A stretch of 64,000 bases of DNA from Candidatus Iainarchaeum sp. (GCA_018304425.1 JAGVWE010000002.1:1-64000), one strand, 5' to 3'; positions 40,114-49,944 are shown, numbered from the stretch's first letter. Notes: a model not told the origin generated them from the sequence alone. Made by a program: numbers and translations.

Positions 40114-43100
40114 TACTCCTGCCAAACCAACTGCGGACCCGGCAACCTCCCAACCTGCCCAACCGGCCAAAACCGATGCGCAGACTACTCCTGCCAGGCG
40201 AGCTGCGGCGTGGGGCCGTTGCCGCAGCCGGCCGGGGAAATCTCGGTCCGGTTGCAGGAAATCCTGGCAGAGGACTTGAAGTCCCAGGCCAGGGTGTTTG
40301 CGAAGAACACGGCGTACTGGTTGCGGTTCAGCGAAATCATTCCGAACGAGGACAACAAGCAGGTGCAGTCCGTGGTGCGGACTGGCCTGGAGAGCCAGGC
40401 GGACGCGGTTTCTTCGTTGATGGTGGTGCGGGATGCAAAGGCACCGGGCGTGAGCGTGGTGAAGTCGTCTTCGTTTGACCCCGCCAACAATTATGCGGAC
40501 AAGTCTGTGACGGCCGAGGACGCGAAGCAGGCCCGGTTCGGTTTTGGCGATGCCGGCAAGGGCGAGTACGAAGTCATGGTCAAGTCGTTCATTAAGAACA
40601 CTTCGGAGGCCAATGCCCCGGTCGAGATACGGTTTGGGACGAAGGCGGAAGTGAACGGTGTGCCGGTGGAAAAACCGGCGCCGGGCCAGTTGTACACGCG
40701 TTCCTACCGGCTGGGGGAACTCATTTCATGTGACCCCAATGACGTCGGCTGCACGAACTTCGTGTACGCGTTTTACTTGAGTGACCTGACCGGAAAGCAT
40801 TTTTCGGGGAAAATCCCCGTTTTGCCGGGGAAGAGCGTGGAAGTGTGGCAGGGCCTCACCTATTCCTTGGAGTACCGGATATTCAATGCCCACAAGCAGG
40901 GGAAGAGCCTGAGCAACTCCGTGTTGTCGTTCACGAACGCGGACCATGCCTTGGACGTGGTGCCGCCCTCCATTCCCCTGGCTTCCTTCGAGGTGGGCAC
41001 GAGTGTGAGCGGCAGCGTCAACTTCACGCCCAGGTCCGAGGCCGCCGTGACGAGCCTGGCCGTGTCCCTGAATTCAAGCGAGCCCGATTCAAGGGCTACT
41101 CTTTCGTTCAGCGTGCCGGGCAAGAAACAGTTTGCCGCCGTGCTTTACCCCAAGAAGCTGGTGGAAAACGTTCCGGCCAACGTCGTGCTGGAGGTAAGCG
41201 ATGCCGCGACCCGGGAGCGGGCGGCGAATGCCCTGGTCAAGGTTTCAACGGCCGAGGACTTGTCGAATCCCCTGGCGGCGGCCTTGACGGAAGCCGATGG
41301 CGTGGCCGTGTTCTCGGTGCCGGGCCTGCCGACGGGAAGCCGGTTGTTTGCCTCCGTTGAAAAGGAGTTTTACGCGAAAAAAACCGGTCTCGTGTGGGAA
41401 GTGCTGTCCGCGACCACCAGCTTTGTCCCGGATCCCTCCCTTAATTGCCTGAGTATCTCGCCCGCGAAGCTCTCGGTTCACCGCACGTTTGGCGGGGAGT
41501 TCTCGGTGAGTGCGAGGAACTGCGACGAGGAAGCCGAGTTGTTCGTGTATGAGACCGTGGCAGGAACCCCCTTGAAGCTCGTGAACAAGTCGGAGAGCGG
41601 GGCCCGGCTTTCCCTGACCACCGCGCCCAATGCGAGGCTGCCGAAGAATGGTTCCCTGTCCATTGGAGTCATGACCGAGGGCTCGACCTACCAGGGCGAC
41701 TACCTGGTGAACGTGCGCGCGCGGTTCGCCGGGCAGCAGGAGTTCCGGAACCTGGGACGCGTGGAGGTAACGGTGGGCACGAGCCAGGCCAGCGAGAGCT
41801 GTTATGGGTTGAGCAAGGCGTCCTTCGACATCTTCCACCGGCCGGATGACGCGGTCATCACGAACCGGTGCTTCCAGGCGGTGAACGATGCGTTCACGCC
41901 GAGGCTCACCCTATCGAGCCTCAAGGCCCTGTTGCAGCATGCCGGCCTCTCGAGCCTGGGCAAAATCGAGTTTTATTGGTCGGTGTCAAGGGCCAACCCG
42001 GATGGCTCCAGGGAAGTCATCGTGCCTGCCACGTATGCCGCGATTTCGCCGAAGGAAAACCGCCGCGTGGAGTTGGCGGACATCGAAAGCGAGTTGGACA
42101 GCCTGGTCATCGTGGACGTGGACGAAGGCGTGGACGTGGGAGAGGAAGCGGAAGACGAGGGGGGCGGGGAGGAAATGGAGCTCGAGGTCTTCAATACTTC
42201 GGGGGGTCTGGTGAGCACCGACCTGGAGGGCACCATCGTGGTGGCCGAGTACATTGGCGAAGACACGCAGCAGGACCCCTTGATTGAAGTGCAGGCGCTC
42301 AACAACGACTTGCGGGGCCTGGAGCCCGCCTTGTTGACGGTCACGGATTACGTGAAGGTCGCTGACCTCAAGCCCTTCACTGAGATGGGCTTCAAGTACA
42401 CGGTGACGGCGAGGGGCGAGGGCATCGACGTTGCGAAGATTTTCCTTGGAACCATTTCTGCGGACGGTGAGCGCCATGACCTGGGCGGCTTCAACGTGGA
42501 TGCCTTGGCGGGGTTGCAGGGCGTGACTTACACGGTTTCCAACGACCATGCCTGGGTGCAGACCTTGTTTGCGGGCACGCTGACGAACCAGACCACGAAC
42601 CCGGATGACCGGGTCATCGCGCGTTCGGCGGTGGACGTCTTGAAGAAGCGGGACGTGAGCGTGGCTCTTATTTATGACCCGACTTGGGGGCGGAAGTACC
42701 TGCGGCAGGTGTGCGACAACCTGGGGTCGGTTGGCAATGCGTTCGCGCAGGCCGGCTTCAACGTGGACGCCAAGTTGTATGCCATGGGCCGGAAAAGCAA
42801 GTACGTGAAGTGCGACCACGAACTGCTGACCTGGGCGGATGCCTCGAACACCGCGTATGACCGGGTGAGGGATGACGTGCGGGAGGCCTGGGGGGCTGCG
42901 GTGCAGGATTACTTGAAGCGGTTGGCGCCCTCGGATGACCGCCTGATATACGTATTCGTTTTGGCCAACAATGACCCGACCGGCACCGGTTTGGGGGCGA
43001 GGCTGCCGAAAATCACCGGCGTTTCGGCTCCGGAGAGAAAACGGTCGGACAACTGCCTTGCCAACCTGCGGCAGTATGCCGAGCAGGCCCAGCAACGGCA

Positions 43101-45003
43101 GCATTGTGCGGCGAACTGCAGCCAGTATAACCAGGATGGGGGAAGCAAGAGCAATGAGGGCAGCGGCTATGACCCCTGCCTGCAGTGCCGGTATGCCAAC
43201 TTCCAGTCCCAGGACCCGACTTGTACGAACCTCAGCTTGTCGCGCTGGAGGAAGGGAGGCGAGGAGGTGGTGGCGGAGAACGCCGCCAAGGCCGCCGCGG
43301 AAAAGGGGGCCCAGCTTTACTTCTTTTACCCACGCAAACTCGAACAGCGGTCGAGGAGGGCGTATGGGAGCCGGAAGGCGTTGGACGCCGTGGAAGTCAT
43401 GCAGTTGGCGGCTGACTTGTCCAAGGGCAAGGCCACGAGCATCAAGAACCTGGGCAACATCTCGGTCGACTTGGTGGACACGATCCGGGTCATCCAGAAG
43501 TCGTTGAACCCCACGGCCACGGAGACGTTCCACGTGCTGCTCAGGGCAGGGGACACGGACGTGTGCTATGGGCCCAACGACATCGAGGGCTTGACCGGCG
43601 AGAACGCGTTCCCGCGCGCCTTGTTTTCCTGGAATGCCGCGAAAATCCAGGCCGACACGTGCAGCAAGTCCAGCAACAAGGTTGCCTTCTGTGACGCGAG
43701 CCAGTTCAGCTTGTCGCTTATCAAGCGGTTGCTGCTGGTCCAGCAGTTGTACAAGGAAAAGAAGTACGATGACGTGGAAAACCTCTTGCACGACGAAGTG
43801 TACTTGAAGCCGGATGGTTACACGGCGGACCTGCTGTCCGACCTCGATGAGTACTTGCGGTCGCAGGCGTTCTTTGAGACGCCGAGCGGTTACCTGCAGT
43901 GGCTCAAGGAATACTTTTCGAGCCCGGGCAGGCTCGAGTTCGTTTCCGACAACCATTCCCTTACGCCGCTGCCCTCGGCTGGATTGTACCGCATGGACAT
44001 TTCCATTGAGTTCCCGCCGGGAAAACTGGGGCAGTTCATGGAATCGGATGAGCCGGTTGCGTTCATCACCGTGAAACTCAATGAAGTGGTGGGCATGCCG
44101 ACTTCGAACCTCTTCGAGCGGCTGCCCTTGGACGGCGCCATCGTTGAAACGAGCCGGGAAGGCTATGGGGTGAGCTATACGGGCGACCGGGTGCCCATCC
44201 GCTCGGATGAGGGAGTGGAGGCAAGACCCATTCCCGGCAGCGATAACCTGGCATTGGTGAGGGTAGCGCATCGGACGGACTTCGAGTACCTGAACAACGA
44301 GGCGCGGTCGTTCGTCTTCCACGCGAAGGACAACCTGGATGGAACCGTGGACTGGGTGTTCAGCCCGAGCCATGCCGCGCCCGCCTTGTTGAAGGTCGAG
44401 GGCCGGCCCGAGCGCGCGGAAGCATACTACAAGGTGGTGGACGCGCAGGGGGCAAGCGTGGACGTGGGCGCGTTTGGCTCGCTGTGGACGGGAATCGCGA
44501 GCAGCCTCTTCAATTGCGCTGACTTTTCGGGGAAGCGGGTGTTTTACAAGCGCGCGGACGCCCGGAACGCGGGTTGTGCCAAGGAGAAGAGTGGTTACAA
44601 TTACGGGTTCAGCTGGCTGCCAACGGGCGGGCAAGCGGTCTTGGATGCTGGCGCGGTTTACCTGCGCACGATTTTCTACACGCCGGTGGACCAGGTGTAC
44701 AGCGTCAAGAACGTGTGCGCGTCGGGTGAGCCCCTGATTGTTTCGACGGCGCAGACCCTGGACAACTTCGACGAATTCATTGGCTTGAAGCACAACCTGG
44801 AGGCAACCACGTTGAGCGACATGTTCGAGAAGGTGAAGGCGCGGAAGATGTGCTTGAAGGCGAGCGACAACGAGGTAAGGCTTTGGTGGAACGAGGACGA
44901 GTTGTACAAGGAACTGGCAGCGAATTACAACGATCACTTCGATTCCCTGGCCGAGGGCAACGCGGACTTCCAGGCGTGTGGCCCGGAAGCCGCGCAAAAG
45001 TAG
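40114..45003 (+). CDS. giant Cys-rich surface protein, segment 3 (C-terminus)
   Basis: About 1,629 residues after the second +1 shift, beginning YSCQTNCGPGNLPTCPTGQN with two more Cys-rich units, then a very long extracellular-looking part with several Ig-like or beta-rich domains (about 40,400-42,600), an acidic linker EEAEDEGGGEEMELE, and a region with a Rossmann-like sound (VALIYDPTWGRKYLRQVCDN). No C-terminal membrane anchor is visible. The whole protein would have about 2,590 residues. Such giant proteins in small archaea are thought to act in attachment; that role here is inference. Confidence 0.75.
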   Translation, partial: YSCQTNCGPGNLPTCPTGQNRCADYSCQASCGVGPLPQPAGEISVRLQEILAEDLKSQARVFAKNTAYWLRFSEIIPNEDNKQVQSVVRTGLESQADAVSSLMVVRDAKAPGVSVVKSSSFDPANNYADKSVTAEDAKQARFGFGDAGKGEYEVMVKSFIKNTSEANAPVEIRFGTKAEVNGVPVEKPAPGQLYTRSYRLGELISCDPNDVGCTNFVYAFYLSDLTGKHFSGKIPVLPGKSVEVWQGLTYSLEYRIFNAHKQGKSLSNSVLSFTNADHALDVVPPSIPLASFEVGTSVSGSVNFTPRSEAAVTSLAVSLNSSEPDSRATLSFSVPGKKQFAAVLYPKKLVENVPANVVLEVSDAATRERAANALVKVSTAEDLSNPLAAALTEADGVAVFSVPGLPTGSRLFASVEKEFYAKKTGLVWEVLSATTSFVPDPSLNCLSISPAKLSVHRTFGGEFSVSARNCDEEAELFVYETVAGTPLKLVNKSESGARLSLTTAPNARLPKNGSLSIGVMTEGSTYQGDYLVNVRARFAGQQEFRNLGRVEVTVGTSQASESCYGLSKASFDIFHRPDDAVITNRCFQAVNDAFTPRLTLSSLKALLQHAGLSSLGKIEFYWSVSRANPDGSREVIVPATYAAISPKENRRVELADIESELDSLVIVDVDEGVDVGEEAEDEGGGEEMELEVFNTSGGLVSTDLEGTIVVAEYIGEDTQQDPLIEVQALNNDLRGLEPALLTVTDYVKVADLKPFTEMGFKYTVTARGEGIDVAKIFLGTISADGERHDLGGFNVDALAGLQGVTYTVSNDHAWVQTLFAGTLTNQTTNPDDRVIARSAVDVLKKRDVSVALIYDPTWGRKYLRQVCDNLGSVGNAFAQAGFNVDAKLYAMGRKSKYVKCDHELLTWADASNTAYDRVRDDVREAWGAAVQDYLKRLAPSDDRLIYVFVLANNDPTGTGLGARLPKITGVSAPERKRSDNCLANLRQYAEQAQQRQHCAANCSQYNQDGGSKSNEGSGYDPCLQCRYANFQSQDPTCTNLSLSRWRKGGEEVVAENAAKAAAEKGAQLYFFYPRKLEQRSRRAYGSRKALDAVEVMQLAADLSKGKATSIKNLGNISVDLVDTIRVIQKSLNPTATETFHVLLRAGDTDVCYGPNDIEGLTGENAFPRALFSWNAAKIQADTCSKSSNKVAFCDASQFSLSLIKRLLLVQQLYKEKKYDDVENLLHDEVYLKPDGYTADLLSDLDEYLRSQAFFETPSGYLQWLKEYFSSPGRLEFVSDNHSLTPLPSAGLYRMDISIEFPPGKLGQFMESDEPVAFITVKLNEVVGMPTSNLFERLPLDGAIVETSREGYGVSYTGDRVPIRSDEGVEARPIPGSDNLALVRVAHRTDFEYLNNEARSFVFHAKDNLDGTVDWVFSPSHAAPALLKVEGRPERAEAYYKVVDAQGASVDVGAFGSLWTGIASSLFNCADFSGKRVFYKRADARNAGCAKEKSGYNYGFSWLPTGGQAVLDAGAVYLRTIFYTPVDQVYSVKNVCASGEPLIVSTAQTLDNFDEFIGLKHNLEATTLSDMFEKVKARKMCLKASDNEVRLWWNEDELYKELAANYNDHFDSLAEGNADFQACGPEAAQK

Positions 45004-45085
45004 GGTGCTGCGATTTCGACAGTAGTTTAAACCTGGCAGGACAGTTGACGAAACGCTTTTAAAGGGTAAAGCCCTATATTTGGCT

Positions 45086-45796
45086 ATGGCTGAAAAGCTG
45101 GACACCATTATTGCCGGAGAAATAGCCCTTTCCAAGGATCCTGGCGGGTCCATGAAGAAGTGGCGGGAAATCTTTGGCATCAGCCAAACCGAGTTGGCCG
45201 AGTACCTGGATGTTTCGAGTTCCACCATTAGCGATTACGAGGGCGGAAGGCGCAAAAGCCCGGGAATTGCTGTGGTAGCGCGTTTGGTGCAGTCATTGCT
45301 GTCACTCGACGAGAAACGAGGCGGCAAGATAAGAAAACAGTTGGAAAAGGACTTTAAACCGAAGGAAGACGTGTTTGACACGCATGAATTCACGGCCTCC
45401 CTTAACGGAAAAGTGTTTGCCGAGAAGATTGGGGCCACTTGTGTCGCCAACCCGGGCCGGCTCAAGGAAACCAGCGTCTACGGTTATACAGTCATCGACA
45501 GCCTCAAAGTCATCCTGGACGTTCCCGTGCACGAGTACATGCAGTTGTATGGGAAGACCCCGGAACGGGCCCTGGTGTTCCAGCACGTGGAAACCGGGCG
45601 AAGCCCCCTCATCGCCGTGAAAATCGGGCGCTTTTCTACGGACATGCGGCCCAACATCGTGGTCCTGCACGGGCTCGCCCACGACAAGGTGGATCCCATC
45701 GCGGTGAAAATCGCGGAGTCGGAGAAAATCCCGTTGCTGACCACGGAAATGCCAATAGAAGAAGTCGTGAAGGGCCTGAAACGGTTCGAGCCTTGA
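45086..45796 (+). CDS. HTH (XRE) transcriptional regulator with C-terminal domain
   Basis: 236 aa. Helix-turn-helix in MKKWREIFGISQTELAEYLD followed by VSSSTISDYEGGRRKSPGI, then a conserved archaeal C-terminal domain (about 110-236) with ASLNGKVFAEKIGATCVANP and MPIEEVVKGLKRF, as in a group of archaeal predicted regulators. The C-terminal domain may sense a ligand. ATG 45086 has a TTTTAAAG box about 25-30 bases upstream. It follows the surface-protein gene and may regulate it. Confidence 0.85.
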   Translation: MAEKLDTIIAGEIALSKDPGGSMKKWREIFGISQTELAEYLDVSSSTISDYEGGRRKSPGIAVVARLVQSLLSLDEKRGGKIRKQLEKDFKPKEDVFDTHEFTASLNGKVFAEKIGATCVANPGRLKETSVYGYTVIDSLKVILDVPVHEYMQLYGKTPERALVFQHVETGRSPLIAVKIGRFSTDMRPNIVVLHGLAHDKVDPIAVKIAESEKIPLLTTEMPIEEVVKGLKRFEP

Positions 45797-45806
45797 ATTG
45801 ATTCCA

Positions 45807-46232
45807 ATGAATGGGGAATTCTTCCGGCCCACTAAAAGAAAAATCTTGCTGGGGCTCGCCCTCGCCGCGTTCTTCTGGTTCTTTCCCATCGCGAGCAAAA
45901 GCGTAGTGGCCTTCCCCTTTTTCAGCCTCACTTCCGCGGAACTCTCTGTTGCGCTGAATGTCCTCGCCGCTTACGTCTTTGGATGCGCCCTCGCCGCCAA
46001 TTTTGGAAACAGAAAGCGGTTGATCATCGTTGCCCTCGCACTCGTCCTCATCTACCTCGCAGTGCCAAAGATAGCGTCCTACTCGGTTGGGGACATCGGT
46101 GGGAGGACGGAAACCTACTGCGATTGCGTTGGGGTTCAGGTTCCCATCAGCCAATGCTGTGGTTCCGGCGTCGACTACTGCATTGGAGTCTGCCAGCGGG
46201 ACGAGAAGATTGAGCGGTGGCCCATTGGATGA
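45807..46232 (+). CDS. small membrane protein with Cys-rich C-terminus
   Basis: 141 aa. Three likely membrane segments (15-36, 46-66, 75-93), then an outside tail with CDC, QCC, YCIGVC motifs that could form disulphides or bind metal. ATG 45807 is preferred to TTG 45798. No family recognised. It lies ten bases past the HTH gene and may be co-transcribed with it. Confidence 0.6.
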   Translation: MNGEFFRPTKRKILLGLALAAFFWFFPIASKSVVAFPFFSLTSAELSVALNVLAAYVFGCALAANFGNRKRLIIVALALVLIYLAVPKIASYSVGDIGGRTETYCDCVGVQVPISQCCGSGVDYCIGVCQRDEKIERWPIG

Positions 46233-46241
46233 ACCGCCGGC

Positions 46242-46946
46242 TCACTTGACGCGCACGCAGAACGTGTAGCGCTTTTTTTCCTTGCCTGACTTGTTCACGC
46301 CCATCAGCTTGAAGGAGCGCGTGATTTTCCCGTGGGTTTTCCGCGCCAGCAACAGGGACAATTTCTTGCCCGCGTGCTTGGAGCCGATGAAGAAATCCAG
46401 CCCTTTCGGGACGACAAAGGAGTCGATGAGGCCCGACAACGGGTCTTCTTCCCGCATGCGGTCGAGCTCGGCCTTCACCAACGACCGGTAACCGTGCACC
46501 TCGTCGTTTTCCAGGTCCTTCGGGAACCGCAACTGCACGATGGACTCATGGTAGTAGGAGGAGAGCTTCATGCAGGAATCACAGGTGCCGCTCAGGGGCT
46601 TGATGAGCGTGAGCCGCTGGACGGCGACTTCGGCGCCGTCCATTTTTCCGCGCACGGTGACCAGCGCCTGCGTGGTCCCATTCTCCTGGGGCGAAAGCTC
46701 CACGGAGAACCTGGGTGAGGCCAGTTCCCGGACCCTGGCCTTGGAGACGAGGATGGCCTGGAGGTCGGCTTCCGACTGCCCGACCCATTTCTCGCGGAAC
46801 CGCACCTTGTTGCAGTGCGGGCAGTGGGGCAGTTCCACCACGGGCGGCAGTTCCAGCAGCTGCCGCGCCTGCGTGAAGCACTTCACGCAAAAATTCTTCA
46901 CGAACGGCCCCTGTTCGGAACCGCATTGGGGGCAAAAATTCTTCAC
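46242..46946 (-). CDS. NMD3-like ribosome-associated protein
   Basis: 234 aa. Zinc-binding Cys pairs at the N-terminus (FCPQCGSEQG, FCVKCFTQA, CPHCNKV, later CDSCMKL) match the Cys-rich domain of NMD3; the rest fits its archaeal short form, with VVPKGLDFFIGSKHAGKKLS. In eukaryotes NMD3 is a 60S export and biogenesis factor; the archaeal role is probably large-subunit assembly or quality control. GTG 46946 lies 11 bases after the aCPSF2 stop with GAGG nearby. Confidence 0.85.
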   Translation of the reverse strand: MKNFCPQCGSEQGPFVKNFCVKCFTQARQLLELPPVVELPHCPHCNKVRFREKWVGQSEADLQAILVSKARVRELASPRFSVELSPQENGTTQALVTVRGKMDGAEVAVQRLTLIKPLSGTCDSCMKLSSYYHESIVQLRFPKDLENDEVHGYRSLVKAELDRMREEDPLSGLIDSFVVPKGLDFFIGSKHAGKKLSLLLARKTHGKITRSFKLMGVNKSGKEKKRYTFCVRVK

Positions 46947-46957
46947 GGCCAGGCCCT

Positions 46958-48229
46958 CTACAACTCCAGGACGTCGCCGAGGCGCGGGGCAACGGTATTG
47001 AAGCCCTCCCTCTTCAGGTCGGCCATGAACTGTTCCTCGATTTTTTCGTCGCCGTGCACCAGGACGATGTTGTCTGGGTCCCACTTCTTTATGGCGTGCA
47101 GGAGCTCGGACTTGCCCGCATGCGCGGAGAAGTCGAATTTCTCGACTTCCATGCGGACGTCGACCTCGTGCTTGTCGATGACCAGTTTCCCGGTTTCCAG
47201 GAGCCTCCGGCCGGGCGTGTCCGCAACCTGGTAACCGGTCAGGAAAATCTTGGAGTTCGCGTCCTTGTAGAGCTTGGGCAGGTAATAATAGATGGGACCG
47301 CCCTGCAGCATGCCCGAAGTGGTCACAATGACGCTGGGCCGCTTCAAGGCTTCCTTGCGGTTCTTTTCCTTCAACACCCAGTTGGCGCGGTCCAGCGCGC
47401 GCTTGAGGGCCTGCGGTTTCTTGATGTAGTTGGCATACTTGAGGTAAATGCGCGCCGCCTTCAACGCCATGCCATCCAGGTAGACGTCCGCGCCCACCTT
47501 GTACTCGTTCAAGACGTCAATGATTTCCGCGCTCCGGCCCACGGCGAACGCCGCGACCACCGCGTGCCCGCCGCGGTCAATCGTGTTCTGGACTTCCTCG
47601 CAGAACAGCCGCTCCGACTCCTTTCGCGGGGGATGGTCGCGGTCCCCATAACAGCTTTCGATGATGAGGTCATCCACTTTTCCGACGTTGAGGTTGGCCC
47701 CGGTGTGGAGCCTGGTTTCGTTGGGCTTGAAGTCGCCGGTGTACATGAGTTTCCTGCCGCCGAAGTCGAGCTTGGTCAGGGCCGCGCCCAGGATGTGGCC
47801 GGCGTCAAAGAACTCCATCGACGAACGCTGCGAGATGTCCATCTTCTTGCCGAAGTTGATGGGAAAGGTATAGCGTTCCGTGCGCACGATTTCGTCCTCG
47901 GAGAACGGCGCGTCCAAGCCATCCATGTCCGCGATTTTCAGGGTGTCGGCCCACAAGAGCTTGGAGATGTCCAGGGTGGGCGGGGTCATGTAGGTCAGGG
48001 TGTTCGAGGAACTGAACAGGTGCGGCAAATGCCCGGAGTGGTCGAGGTGCGCGTGAGAGATGATGGCCGCGTCCAGGTTGCCCTTGACGGGCAGGGGATA
48101 TTCGACTCCTTTGGGGTGGAGTTTGACACCGCAGTCCAGCATGACCCGGTCGCCGGCCTCCACCACGAAACAACTCCGCCCGACCTCGCGGGCCGCGCCA
48201 TGGAAGGAGATTTTCAGTTTATGGTGCAT
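46958..48229 (-). CDS. beta-CASP RNase, aCPSF2-type
   Basis: 423 aa. Metallo-beta-lactamase motif HAHLDHSGHLP, then MEFFDAGHILGAA, YTGDFKPNE, and the beta-CASP motifs with TTSGMLQGGP, TGYQVADTPGR and the final FDFSAHAGKSEL. It lacks the N-terminal KH domains of aCPSF1, so it belongs to aCPSF2. The family cuts or trims RNA in 3'-end formation and decay. A TTTATAAG box lies about 38 bases upstream. Confidence 0.9.
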   Translation of the reverse strand: MHHKLKISFHGAAREVGRSCFVVEAGDRVMLDCGVKLHPKGVEYPLPVKGNLDAAIISHAHLDHSGHLPHLFSSSNTLTYMTPPTLDISKLLWADTLKIADMDGLDAPFSEDEIVRTERYTFPINFGKKMDISQRSSMEFFDAGHILGAALTKLDFGGRKLMYTGDFKPNETRLHTGANLNVGKVDDLIIESCYGDRDHPPRKESERLFCEEVQNTIDRGGHAVVAAFAVGRSAEIIDVLNEYKVGADVYLDGMALKAARIYLKYANYIKKPQALKRALDRANWVLKEKNRKEALKRPSVIVTTSGMLQGGPIYYYLPKLYKDANSKIFLTGYQVADTPGRRLLETGKLVIDKHEVDVRMEVEKFDFSAHAGKSELLHAIKKWDPDNIVLVHGDEKIEEQFMADLKREGFNTVAPRLGDVLEL

Positions 48230-48298
48230 GCAATCAATCCAACGTAATTAGAGTTACAAGGACTTATAAATAGTTAACCGGCCCATCCAAGAAGCGAA

Positions 48299-48775
48299 TC
48301 ACTGTTTTCGCACTAATTTCCCGTCCTTTAAAGCTACCAGCAACGCCTTCGACGTCTGTTTCAGGGCAGGGTGCACGAAGTCCGGCGCGAGTTCGGCGAG
48401 GGGTTCCAAGACGAACCGCCGCTTGTGCAGTTCTGGGTGCGGGATTTTCAGGCCGGGTTCGTCAATGATTTCGTTGCCGTAAAACAGGAGGTCCAGGTCG
48501 ATGGCGCGCGGCCCCCAACGGGTGGAACGCGTCCGGCCCAGGGCGGCCTCAACGGATAGGAGGAAGTCCAGCAGCTGGCGGGGGACAAGGCCGGTTTCGA
48601 GTTCGGCGACGGCGTTCAAGAACCAGGGCTGATCTTCAAAGCCAACCGGCTCGGTCTCGTAAAAGCCGGAAACCCGCTGCACCCGGGCCTTGGCGGCAAG
48701 CAATTGCAGGGCCTGGTGGAGGTTCTTCTCTTTGTCGCCGCGGTTGGAGCCCAAGCCGATGAACACCCGGGTCAT
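48299..48775 (-). CDS. folK: 2-amino-4-hydroxy-6-hydroxymethyldihydropteridine diphosphokinase
   Basis: 158 aa. GLGSNRGDKEKNL and the Asp pair in RWGPRAIDLDLLFYG with PHPELHKRRFVLEPL are the HPPK signatures; all catalytic residues appear present. It is the last gene of the folate operon, overlapping folB by four bases. Bacterial-type folate enzyme, rare in archaea. Confidence 0.94.
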   Translation of the reverse strand: MTRVFIGLGSNRGDKEKNLHQALQLLAAKARVQRVSGFYETEPVGFEDQPWFLNAVAELETGLVPRQLLDFLLSVEAALGRTRSTRWGPRAIDLDLLFYGNEIIDEPGLKIPHPELHKRRFVLEPLAELAPDFVHPALKQTSKALLVALKDGKLVRKQ

Positions 48776-49143
48776 TCGCCCCGCTTCCTGTAGATTTCCA
48801 CGGTCACGTCCCGCAAACTGTACCTGGGCTTGGGCAACTGCTTGACCACGCGCACCATGACCGCGTCAACCCTAGGATGCCCTAACACGAGGTCGGTTAC
48901 CGTCTCGGCAACCGCTTCAATCAGGTTGAATTCCTTGCCTTCCACCCGGGCCTGGATCTCCTTGTACAAGTCCGCGTAGTTTATGGTGCGCGAGAGGTCG
49001 TCGGCCGCGCCCGCATTCCGCAACTCCGCTTCCAAGCCCACCGTGATGGAAATCGTCTGCTTGGTCATGCGCTCGGTCTCCGTAGCCCCCACGTGGAGCT
49101 GGAACCGCATGTCATTCATGTACAGCCTGTCAGCCATGTTCAT
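48772..49143 (-). CDS. folB: dihydroneopterin aldolase
   Basis: 123 aa. MADRLYMNDMRFQLHVGATE, then INYADLYKEIQARVEG and the FNLIEAVAETV segment with the active-site Glu, end VKQLPKPRYSLRDVTVEIYR, all as in FolB. It makes hydroxymethyl-dihydropterin from dihydroneopterin. ATG 49143 overlaps the folP stop by four bases; ATG 49137 is the alternative. Confidence 0.92.
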   Translation of the reverse strand: MNMADRLYMNDMRFQLHVGATETERMTKQTISITVGLEAELRNAGAADDLSRTINYADLYKEIQARVEGKEFNLIEAVAETVTDLVLGHPRVDAVMVRVVKQLPKPRYSLRDVTVEIYRKRGE

Positions 49144-49943
49144 GCCTCCTTGATTGCTTGCACCAGGTCAATGACTCTCCGGGCGTCCCGCACGTCGTGC
49201 ACGCGCACCAGGTCCGCTCCGTTCCACACCGAGACCGCGACCGCGGCCAGCGTTCCTTCGAGGCGGTTGTTCACGTCGAGGCCCAAGACGTTGCCGATAA
49301 AGGACTTGCGCGAGGGCCCCACGCAGAGGGGTTTCCCGAGTTCCTTGAACTCGGCTAGGCGCTTCAGCAACTGCAGGTTGTGTGCCGTGGTCTTGCCAAA
49401 ACCGATGCCCGGGTCGAGGATGACTTGCCGGAGCCCCGCTTCCTTGGCGGCTGCCAGGCGGTCCCGGAAGTAAGCCAGGAGATCCATGACGACATCTACA
49501 TAAACTGGTTTTTCCTGCATGTTCTTGGGGTTGCCCAGCATGTGCATGCAGACCACGGGCACCTGGTAATCGGCCGCCAATTCGAGGATGGCGGGGTTGC
49601 GGAGGCCCGTGACGTCGTTGAGGAGGTTGGCGCCCATTTCCAGGCAGGCCCTCGCGACTTCGGGCTTGTAGGTGTCGATGGAGAGGGGAATTGAGATTTT
49701 GTCCACGAGTTGTTCGAGCACGGGCTGGAGGCGGCGGAGTTCTTCCTGCACCGAAACCGGGTCGCTGCCTGGGCGCGTGCTTTCTCCTCCAAGGTCCAAA
49801 ACGTCGGCCCCTTGCGCGACCATTTCGTGGGCGCGCGCGACCGCGGCCTGCGTGGAGGGAAAGTGGCCGCCGTCCGAGAACGAGTCGGGAGTCACATTCA
49901 GTATGCCCATGATGCGTGGCTTCGAAAAATCGAGGGGTTTCAT
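49140..49943 (-). CDS. folP: dihydropteroate synthase
   Basis: 267 aa. MGILNVTPDSFSDGGHF and DVLDLGGESTRPGS are classic; VGPSRKSFIG and the DPGIGFGKT segment follow. It joins the pterin with para-aminobenzoate. It lies one base after the folE stop and overlaps folB, so the operon is translated as a unit. Confidence 0.95.
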   Translation of the reverse strand: MKPLDFSKPRIMGILNVTPDSFSDGGHFPSTQAAVARAHEMVAQGADVLDLGGESTRPGSDPVSVQEELRRLQPVLEQLVDKISIPLSIDTYKPEVARACLEMGANLLNDVTGLRNPAILELAADYQVPVVCMHMLGNPKNMQEKPVYVDVVMDLLAYFRDRLAAAKEAGLRQVILDPGIGFGKTTAHNLQLLKRLAEFKELGKPLCVGPSRKSFIGNVLGLDVNNRLEGTLAAVAVSVWNGADLVRVHDVRDARRVIDLVQAIKEA

Positions 49944-49944
49944 G

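Noticed and set aside
38816-40114. Programmed +1 frameshifting as the default explanation
   Set aside because: Both sites share CCC-GTA, but repeat collapse in the assembly is simpler and cannot be excluded from sequence alone; kept only as an open option.
38580-40230. CRISPR-like array
   Set aside because: The regular repeats here are coding Cys-rich protein units, without identical repeats or unique spacers of constant length. No cas genes are seen in the window.
41986-45228. 1,080-codon minus-strand ORF
   Set aside because: Antisense to the surface-protein gene, Arg/His/Val-rich shadow composition, and no promoter or protein motif.
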